From positions 1,630-8,035 of the forward strand of contig DOVA01000066.1 of NCBI GenBank assembly GCA_003520315.1: a DNA stretch of 6,406 bases, given 5' to 3'. Positions within the stretch are counted from its first letter, which is position 1, and each line of letters starts with the position of its first letter. The translations under genes were made by a program, and so were the position numbers. Source of the DNA: Rikenellaceae bacterium. GTDB lineage: Bacteria; Bacteroidota; Bacteroidia; Bacteroidales; UBA932. This document shows, piece by piece, positions 1 to 5,492 of the stretch. The notes under the pieces are model-generated. The model was not told the origin of the DNA and made no database searches. It was given only the letters and a program-made list of their open reading frames with translations.

Positions 1-1
1 G

Positions 2-52
2 GGAAATCGTGATCGTGGTGGAAACCGCTCATATTCTCCTTCCGAAAGCTGA
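2..52 (+). CDS. C-terminal tail of an RG-rich protein, probably RNA-binding or DEAD-box helicase (5' end off window)
   Basis: Only the last 16 codons are present, reading GNRDRGGNRSYSPSES and ending in TGA at 50-52. Arg/Gly-rich, Asn/Ser-containing tails like this are typical of RNA-binding proteins, notably RRM proteins and RhlE-type DEAD-box helicases in Bacteroidota, where the disordered tail helps bind RNA. The use of CGT for Arg and GGT for Gly fits a well-expressed gene. A terminator-like hairpin begins 22 bases after the stop, as expected for a gene end. No catalytic domain is visible, so the family is an inference. The +1-shifted frame is also open to 62 (ending KADSQ) and cannot be fully excluded, but the low-complexity RG composition favours this frame. 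Confidence 0.5.
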   Translation, partial: GNRDRGGNRSYSPSES

Positions 53-73
53 TTCTCAATAATATTGAATATC

Positions 74-108
74 AAATGCGGGCAGCTTAATTAGCTCTGC
101 CTGCATTT
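74..108 (+). terminator. Terminator-like hairpin after the left-edge gene
   Basis: The arms AAATGCGGGCAG (74-85) and CTGCCTGCATTT (97-108) pair over 12 bp with a single G-U wobble, around an 11-base loop (86-96). The T run at the 3' side is short (TTTT, then CC), so it is a moderate rather than ideal intrinsic terminator. It lies 22 bases after the upstream stop codon and 25 bases before the next start codon, so it most simply ends the upstream transcript. It could also act in the leader of the serine hydrolase mRNA. Confidence 0.6.
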
Positions 109-132
109 TCCATTTACTTAAACTTTCAAAAA

Positions 133-1329
133 ATGAAAAAATTATCCTTTTTAATTTTCTCCCTGATCATCTCAATAGGAGCAATTTCCCAGCCCCTTAT
201 GAGGATCTCCCCGGAAAAGGCCGGTTTCGATGCAACCAGATTGATGAATGCAGATCGCATCATCAACGAGTCTATCAGTAAGGGCGATATACCCGGCGCA
301 GTACTTGCCGTTGTAAGAGACGACAAGATGGTGTATATCAAAGCATATGGCAACAAGTCAGTTTATCCGACTGTTGAGAAAATGGAAACAACTACAATTT
401 TTGACCTTGCCTCGGTGAGTAAATGTTTAGGAACTACCCTTTCATTTATGCAACTTGTCGAACAGGGGAAAGTTCGTTTAACAGACAATGTTGCTATGTA
501 CATCAAGGGCTTTCAAGGATATGCCGACTCAGTGACGGGCAAAACAATAGATATACGAATAGTAGATCTCATGACTCACTCATCCGGACTGCCAGCATAT
601 GCTAATATAGACGAACTTACTGCAAAATATGGTGCTCCCAGCCCTGAAGCCTTAATGGATTATATCTCAACATGCAAGAGAGATTTCAAGCCAACTACCA
701 AATTCCAATACAGTTGTCTTAATTTTATTACACTTCAGAATGTGCTTCAGAACATTACAGGGATGAAGCTTTGTGACTATGCGAAGCAAAATGTATATGA
801 TGTTCTGGAACTCAAAAATACTTTTTACAACCCGGATGAAGAATATTTCAAAAATATAGCTCCTACAGAGAAACAAAAAGATGGGACAGTTCTGCTCGGA
901 AAAGTTCACGATCCACTTGCAAGAATTTTCAATTTCGGGAATTCGGGAAATGCAGGTCTATTCTCTAATGCAGAGGACATGGCTGTAATGGCTTCAGCAA
1001 TAATGAATGGAGGAGAATATAATGGAAAAAGAATTCTTGGAAAGCTAACAGTAGAAACAATGATCTCCATCCCTCCAGGATTTGAGCACTTGGGAAGAGC
1101 CCTCGGCTGGGATCTTTACTCTTCTTATGCCTCAAACAATGGTAATCTTTTCCCTTATGGCAAGACTTATGGCCATACAGGTTACACAGGCACATCCATT
1201 GTTATAGACTCTGTAGATAAGGTTGCAGTAATACTCCTGACAAACCGTGTTCATCCCGAAGATAAGGGAGGTGTTGTAAGACTTAGAGCATTAGTAGCAA
1301 ATGCAGTAGCAGGAGCTATTATAAAGTAG
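133..1329 (+). CDS. Exported class-C beta-lactamase-like serine hydrolase
   Basis: This is a 398-residue member of the serine beta-lactamase / penicillin-binding-protein-like fold (Pfam Beta-lactamase, AmpC/EstB/YbbE-like). Residues 1 to about 19 form a Sec signal peptide: KK, then a hydrophobic stretch, with likely cleavage after AIS. There is no lipobox Cys, so the product should be periplasmic or secreted. Active-site motifs are in order and intact: S94-V-S-K97 (nucleophile and general base) within FDLASVSK, Y193-S-C-L-N197, and G347-H-T-G350 in place of KTG. THSSGLP at 148-154 is also typical of the family. The substrate cannot be read from sequence; such proteins include D-Ala-D-Ala peptidases, peptidoglycan-recycling amidases and esterases, and true beta-lactamase activity should not be assumed. 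The start at 133 is chosen because it gives the signal peptide; the region before ATG is A-rich with no Shine-Dalgarno. The 3' end overlaps convergent aroC by 11 bp. No clear promoter is visible in 53-132. Confidence 0.93.
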   Translation: MKKLSFLIFSLIISIGAISQPLMRISPEKAGFDATRLMNADRIINESISKGDIPGAVLAVVRDDKMVYIKAYGNKSVYPTVEKMETTTIFDLASVSKCLGTTLSFMQLVEQGKVRLTDNVAMYIKGFQGYADSVTGKTIDIRIVDLMTHSSGLPAYANIDELTAKYGAPSPEALMDYISTCKRDFKPTTKFQYSCLNFITLQNVLQNITGMKLCDYAKQNVYDVLELKNTFYNPDEEYFKNIAPTEKQKDGTVLLGKVHDPLARIFNFGNSGNAGLFSNAEDMAVMASAIMNGGEYNGKRILGKLTVETMISIPPGFEHLGRALGWDLYSSYASNNGNLFPYGKTYGHTGYTGTSIVIDSVDKVAVILLTNRVHPEDKGGVVRLRALVANAVAGAIIK

Positions 1330-2302
1330 AAGATAATATAAGATCAGCTAATACAATAGCAGTGGCGGCTTCGACAACTACCGGGACTCTCAGAGCAAAG
1401 CAGGTGTCATGCCGCCCTTCTATTTTAAGCTCTTCAATATTCCCGGTGACAAAATTTAATGTCTGTTGACTCTTTGAGATACTCGAAGTTGGTTTCACTG
1501 CCACTTTAAACAAAAGATCATTTCCATTTGATATGCCTCCATTAATGCCTCCCGCACCATTTTTTGATGTTTTCCCCCTGGAATCTACTATAGGATCGTT
1601 ATGCTCAGACCCTCTCATGGAAGCGGCAGCAAAACCATCACCAAATTCTATCCCGCGAACACCGGGAATCGCAAATATTATATGTGAAAGAAGTGATTCC
1701 AGTGAGTCAAAAAAAGGCTCTCCAAGACCGACAGGCATATTAGTAACTGTACATTCTATTATACCTCCAAGAGAATCTCCCTCTTCTCTTGTCTTTTGAA
1801 GAAGTAACTCCCAATCTTCTGTGTCTTCTACGCCTCCAACATTGATAAGATCAGCCTTAACCAATATCTTTCCAAGTATCTTCTTTGCAACCACACCTGC
1901 CGCTACCAGAGTAAGAGTTATTCTCCCGGAATGATGTCCTCCGCCTCTTAAATCCACATAACCTCCGCTTTTTATCAATGAGACAAAATCAGCGTGACCC
2001 GGCCTGGGAATGTCAGCAAAATTTAAGTAATCAGAGGAGCGGGTATTATCATTGCTGAATAAAATGCCAATCGGCGCACCTGTAGTAAAGCCTTTATAAA
2101 CGCCACTGACAATTTCAGGAATATCTTTCTCTATTCTGGGAGTAGTACCTGACTTCCCCCCACTCCGCCTCGCAAGATCCTCAAGAAAATCATCTGAAGA
2201 AAGCGAAATTCCAGCAGGAATCCCATCCAATATCAAACCTATTTTCTCGCCATGGGACTCTCCAAAAATGGAAATCCTCAAGTTTCTGCCAAAACTATTC
2301 AT
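1319..2302 (-). CDS. aroC: Chorismate synthase, short form
   Basis: The enzyme converts 5-enolpyruvylshikimate 3-phosphate to chorismate, the last shikimate-pathway step, in the cytoplasm using reduced FMN. The family hallmarks are all present: GESHG at 14-18 with catalytic H17; RPGHADF at 100-106, whose H103 matches the second conserved histidine; GGGHHSGRIT at 120-129; MRGSEHND at 229-236; NGAGGINGGISNG at 248-260; and GRHDTCFALRVPVVVEA at 296-312. At 327 residues it is shorter than the usual 350-390. The GGGHHSGR form, instead of the common GGGRSSAR, resembles the compact chorismate synthases I associate with Clostridia and relatives. It is the last gene of the aroB / aroD-aroA / aroC operon, 22 bp after the fusion gene. 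The ATG at 2302 gives the canonical N-terminus (FGRNLRISIFGESHG) and is preceded by an A/T-rich stretch without Shine-Dalgarno. No terminator hairpin is seen at its 3' end, where it overlaps the serine hydrolase gene. Confidence 0.96.
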   Translation of the reverse strand: MNSFGRNLRISIFGESHGEKIGLILDGIPAGISLSSDDFLEDLARRSGGKSGTTPRIEKDIPEIVSGVYKGFTTGAPIGILFSNDNTRSSDYLNFADIPRPGHADFVSLIKSGGYVDLRGGGHHSGRITLTLVAAGVVAKKILGKILVKADLINVGGVEDTEDWELLLQKTREEGDSLGGIIECTVTNMPVGLGEPFFDSLESLLSHIIFAIPGVRGIEFGDGFAAASMRGSEHNDPIVDSRGKTSKNGAGGINGGISNGNDLLFKVAVKPTSSISKSQQTLNFVTGNIEELKIEGRHDTCFALRVPVVVEAATAIVLADLILSSTL

Positions 2303-2324
2303 AAAATAATGAAAATGAAATTGT

Positions 2325-4382
2325 CTATTTAAAATTACTCATGAAGTCAGGGAAAGACTTTGAAATACAGTTTAAATCATCAAGGAAAACATTTTCTTTG
2401 ATTTTCAACCCTGCAGTAATGATTGCCATAGCTATTCTGTGATCATTGTGAGATGAGCAAAAACCACCATGAAGCTGAGCGCCCTTCACAATCATCCAAT
2501 CTCCGTCTAAATCTATATCAGCTCCCAGTTTCGTAAACTCTGTATATAAACTTTCAGCTCTGTTACTCTCTTTATTCGACAACCTTTTAATTCCCTTTAT
2601 CCTGCTCTCCCCCTCGCAGTTTAATGCAAGAACCACTAAAGACGGAAAAAGATCAGGAGCATTAGTGGCATCAAACTCGAACGGCAAAAGGCTGCCTTTT
2701 GGTTTAAGAAGATCTATCTTAGAACCGAGAATAACCTCTTTTGTGCTGTCTTCCTTAAACGCACATGGGACATCCCCACACATCACCAGATATTTTGGGT
2801 ATTCTACAATATTAATCTCAACACCACAGCCTCTAAGAATCGATATTATTTTTTCATCTGCCTGCTTGGAATTGACGGGAAGATTAGTAATAGTAACACC
2901 GTTGGTAATTGCACCTGCAACAAAAAGCATTGATGCCCCACTCCAATCTCCCTCAATAGGGTAAAATGGTCGTGCCTTATATCTTTGTTTACCAGGTATT
3001 TTAAATTCATGAAAATTGTGATTAGTAACAGTAACTCCGAAATCTTTGAGAGTTTGAATAGTTAAATCGACATAAGGAGTACTTGTAGGCTCCTTAACCT
3101 CAATTGTACTGTTCTTTTCACACATAGGGAGCGACATAAGTAATCCTGAAAGCAGCTGAGAACCTCCGCCTCCAAGCAATTTTAAATTACCCTCCTTAAT
3201 ATGGCCTTTAATTGTTGCAGGTAACCTGTCATTAGTAGATTCAATCTGAAGACCAATCTCGGAAAAAGGGTCAGTAGCAGGATAGAACATAATTCTATTG
3301 TTTAAAGTCCCCTTCCCGGTAATTTTAACAGATTTCACCCCTTTGCTGTCAGAACTGAGAAAATGGCCTACTATGGGAATTAGCAAACGAGCCAACAAAC
3401 CCGATTCTCCTACACAAAGCTCAAGAGACTTGGTAGAACGGTAGAAAATATCAGACTTAGACAGTTGTCTCTTAAGCTCCTCTATACCGGGACTCACAAT
3501 CTCAACCTTTTGTCTGAGAAACTTGCATTTTTCAACTTTAACTTTTGCACCTAAATTCCTGATTACTTCCAGAGCAGCTTCACTGTCGGCACAAGGCGTA
3601 TAACCGTAAAGCGCACTCTTACCCTTTGCCAAGGCAGCTGCAAGTATTGCTCGTTGAGAATGACTCTTGGAAGCCGGAGCAACCAACAATTCATTCAAAA
3701 TCTTCCCGTTTACCTTATTCGGATAGCTTTTTTTGTTCAACAAGCTCCCGGCTTCAGCAATAGTAAATTGACCTTCTGCACTCTCCTTTGTATGCGAAAG
3801 CGAGACAAAAGTAAACGGAGCACCTAAATAAAGAGATAAAATCCTAGTAAATCTGGCAGTCTCACCCATACAAAAAGCAATAAGAGGAATCCCCTTATAT
3901 TCCTTGTAAAGCCTTAGAACCCTCGTACAATCATGCATCGATTGAGCAGTTGTGACAATTTTAATAATATCGGCACCTGAACTTTTACAAGCCTCATATA
4001 TTTCACAAAGCCTCTCAAAACTGTCAGTGTTTTTATAATTATGATATGAGAGAATAATATTGAATCCCCTCTTGTGAGCAGCAGTTATAAGATCATTTCT
4101 GTAGTCTGAAGGTGAATCATATTCAATGTCTATATATCTTTTGCCAACAGTTTTTTTTGTGCGGCTGGCCATAATGGCCCATGTCAGTCTCTTTCTGCAC
4201 TCCTCGACAGGAAGCTCGGTAAGACGGCATGTGGCAATCAGATCCTTTTTTGTACGAAAAAGAGTAACCGTCTCTTCTCTCGTAAGGTTAGTGTAATCAA
4301 GCCTTATTTCTGCTAAATGCACCTTTGAGAGCGCATCCTGTACGCTGTTGAGACCTTTTTCCTTTATGCTAAGACAAATCAT
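2325..4382 (-). CDS. aroD-aroA: Bifunctional type I 3-dehydroquinate dehydratase / EPSP synthase fusion
   Basis: One uninterrupted 685-residue frame carries two complete shikimate enzymes. Residues 1-216 are a type I 3-dehydroquinate dehydratase (dehydroquinate to dehydroshikimate through a Schiff base). They show EIRLD (E25, R27), catalytic H114 in SYHNY, Schiff-base K141 in DIIKIV, R180 in the MGETARFTR block, and S201/Q205 in SAEGQF. Residues from about 226 to 685 are EPSP synthase (shikimate 3-phosphate plus PEP). They show SKSHSQR (K239, S240, R244), GESGLLAR (G328, R332), GGGGSQ (S408, Q409), TPYVD (Y437), EGDWSGAS (477-484), PDLFP (D577), KESNR (K604, E605, R608), NDHR (R649) and SKSFPD (K675). 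Both halves are near normal length and no expected catalytic residue is missing. There is no in-frame ATG or GTG between the linker and SKSHSQR, so a separate AroA start is unlikely. The gene starts inside the end of aroB (14-bp overlap), suggesting translational coupling. The two activities are steps 3 and 6, so direct hand-over of intermediate is not implied. Confidence 0.95.
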   Translation of the reverse strand: MICLSIKEKGLNSVQDALSKVHLAEIRLDYTNLTREETVTLFRTKKDLIATCRLTELPVEECRKRLTWAIMASRTKKTVGKRYIDIEYDSPSDYRNDLITAAHKRGFNIILSYHNYKNTDSFERLCEIYEACKSSGADIIKIVTTAQSMHDCTRVLRLYKEYKGIPLIAFCMGETARFTRILSLYLGAPFTFVSLSHTKESAEGQFTIAEAGSLLNKKSYPNKVNGKILNELLVAPASKSHSQRAILAAALAKGKSALYGYTPCADSEAALEVIRNLGAKVKVEKCKFLRQKVEIVSPGIEELKRQLSKSDIFYRSTKSLELCVGESGLLARLLIPIVGHFLSSDSKGVKSVKITGKGTLNNRIMFYPATDPFSEIGLQIESTNDRLPATIKGHIKEGNLKLLGGGGSQLLSGLLMSLPMCEKNSTIEVKEPTSTPYVDLTIQTLKDFGVTVTNHNFHEFKIPGKQRYKARPFYPIEGDWSGASMLFVAGAITNGVTITNLPVNSKQADEKIISILRGCGVEINIVEYPKYLVMCGDVPCAFKEDSTKEVILGSKIDLLKPKGSLLPFEFDATNAPDLFPSLVVLALNCEGESRIKGIKRLSNKESNRAESLYTEFTKLGADIDLDGDWMIVKGAQLHGGFCSSHNDHRIAMAIITAGLKIKENVFLDDLNCISKSFPDFMSNFK
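3728..3734 (-). other. A7 homopolymer in the AroD/AroA linker
   Basis: On the coding strand the linker reads AAC AAA AAA AGC (residues N216-S219), giving seven consecutive A. After a one-base loss the frame reads NKKAIRIR and stops at 3710-3712. After a one-base gain it reads NKKKLSE and stops at 3715-3717. Either slip would yield a free dehydratase of about 222 residues. This is seen directly; any biological slippage is inference. A similar A8 run sits inside the dehydratase domain (4151-4158), so such runs are not unique to the linker. Confidence 0.5.
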
Positions 4383-5373
4383 TTAACAAACCCTCCAAAT
4401 CCTTAACATTAATAGAATATATAATTGCTTTGCCAATACTTTCAATAAGAATTAAATCAAGATTACCTCCCGTCTTCTTCTTATCTTTCAGCATAACATC
4501 AGTCAAAGAAGATAACTTTACAGGAGAAGCGACAGGCAAACCCAAGTCTTTAAAATCAGATTCAATAGTAAGTTCCTCATCCGATTGCAATAGAGACAGT
4601 TTAACAGAAAGTTTGGACGCAAGAATTATTCCGATTGAGACAGCCTCTCCATGATGTAATTGTGTTATCTTTTCAAGTGCATGAGCAAAAGTATGTCCAA
4701 GATTAAGCAGTTTACGTACCCCATTGTCAAACGGATCTTGTTCGACAATAGAAGCTTTGATCGAGCTGCATTTTTTAATAAAAGGCCAAAGAATTTTTGC
4801 TTCAAGCTGTCGGCTACGAACCTCTCCAAGAAAATTAAAGTAATTATCTCTGTCAGCAATTATAAAAGTTTTCAACATCTCAGAAAGCCCCGCTAACATC
4901 TCATTTTTAGGCAACGAATTAAGAAATTCAGGACAAATAAGCGTGAAAGCGGGCTGATTGACAACACCTAAAATATTCTTGAAGCCGGATAAATTTACGG
5001 CAGTTTTTCCTCCAACAGCAGCATCAACTTGTGCAAGCAAAGTTGTAGGAACATAAGCAAACTTAATACCACGCATATAGATTGAGCCTATGAAACCCAC
5101 AAGATCAGAAATAACTCCACCTCCAACCGCGAGTAAAAAAGAGCTTCTGTCAACCCCCATTTCAAGAAGTTGAAGAGATATACTCTCCACACTCTGCAAG
5201 CTTTTATTATTCTCTGAAGCAACAACTCTTATCTGAGGCGTAGGAAAATATTTTCCATAGATCTCTGCGATCTTCGCGTCTATGATTGTAACCACCAGGC
5301 AATCCCGGGGGATAAAAGAATCAATACAATCTATGTCGGCACAATAGTTTAGGTTAAGTACACACCGTTCCAT
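4369..5373 (-). CDS. aroB: 3-Dehydroquinate synthase
   Basis: This cytoplasmic NAD+- and metal-dependent enzyme cyclises DAHP to 3-dehydroquinate, step 2 of the shikimate pathway. The 334-residue product has the full family signature: the dinucleotide-binding GGGVISDLVGF at 84-94; the PTTLLAQVDAAVGGKTAVN block at 109-127 with D117, K123 and N127; E165 in GLSEMLK; H227 and H231 in NLGHTFAHALE; and H241 in HHGEAVSIG. E165, H227 and H241 match the metal ligands known from fungal and bacterial enzymes. The length is slightly under the usual 350-370, mainly through a short N-terminus, which is common in Bacteroidota. It is the first gene of the leftward operon, and its stop lies inside the start of the aroD-aroA fusion. 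The ATG at 5373 has no Shine-Dalgarno; the upstream is AT-rich. Confidence 0.96.
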   Translation of the reverse strand: MERCVLNLNYCADIDCIDSFIPRDCLVVTIIDAKIAEIYGKYFPTPQIRVVASENNKSLQSVESISLQLLEMGVDRSSFLLAVGGGVISDLVGFIGSIYMRGIKFAYVPTTLLAQVDAAVGGKTAVNLSGFKNILGVVNQPAFTLICPEFLNSLPKNEMLAGLSEMLKTFIIADRDNYFNFLGEVRSRQLEAKILWPFIKKCSSIKASIVEQDPFDNGVRKLLNLGHTFAHALEKITQLHHGEAVSIGIILASKLSVKLSLLQSDEELTIESDFKDLGLPVASPVKLSSLTDVMLKDKKKTGGNLDLILIESIGKAIIYSINVKDLEGLLNDLS

Positions 5374-5492
5374 AATTACAAAATTAACAAATTATTGAAA
5401 AGACAGCATCAGATATTTTTTATTTTGAAACCAATAATCTAACGTTCAGATATGTACAATTTTACAATATTCATTTTACTTTTAAAGAAAAA
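5374..5492. promoter_or_regulatory. Divergent intergenic spacer expected to hold aroB and comM promoters
   Basis: This 119-bp, strongly AT-rich gap lies between two start codons pointing away from each other, so at least one promoter for each direction is expected here. I could not place one with confidence. On the minus strand TAATTTTG (5379-5386) matches the Bacteroidota -7 consensus TAnnTTTG, but it is only five bases from the aroB ATG and lacks a TTTG partner at the right distance. On the plus strand a TTTG at 5424-5427 has no properly spaced -7 box. No operator, riboswitch or attenuator-like hairpin is evident. Confidence 0.5.

Noticed and set aside
3..62. Alternative open frame at the left edge, ending KADSQ then TAA
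   Set aside because: It is open to the edge, but the neighbouring frame gives an RG-rich tail typical of RNA-binding proteins. Twenty codons are too few to decide absolutely, so this is kept as the less likely reading.
1533..1799. Open frame on the plus strand inside aroC
   Set aside because: It lies wholly antisense to a well-conserved aroC region, and the translation is a Pro/Ser-rich mirror of Gly-rich motifs. It is a shadow frame.
2665..2964. 99-codon open frame on the plus strand inside the fusion gene
   Set aside because: It is antisense to conserved EPSP synthase motifs (PDLFP, EGDWSGAS) and has no recognisable protein features of its own.
4151..4158. A8 run inside the dehydratase domain as a frameshift or phase-variation site
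   Set aside because: It is in a coding stretch (RTKKTV) where the frame is correct as written. With no variation data it is only a mutable run, noted for comparison with the linker run.
4660..4896. Open frames on both strands inside aroB
   Set aside because: Both overlap the conserved NLGHTFAHALE and GLSEMLK regions of aroB in other frames; no family resemblance and biased, non-coding-like composition.
5379..5386. TAATTTTG on the minus strand as a -7 promoter box for aroB
   Set aside because: It matches the Bacteroidota -7 consensus but is five bases from the ATG and has no TTTG about 20 bases upstream. In such AT-rich DNA a match is expected by chance.
5457..5469. Short direct repeat ACAAT-TTT-ACAAT before comM
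   Set aside because: It is only five bases per copy in AT-rich sequence, with no third copy and no symmetry; not distinguishable from chance.
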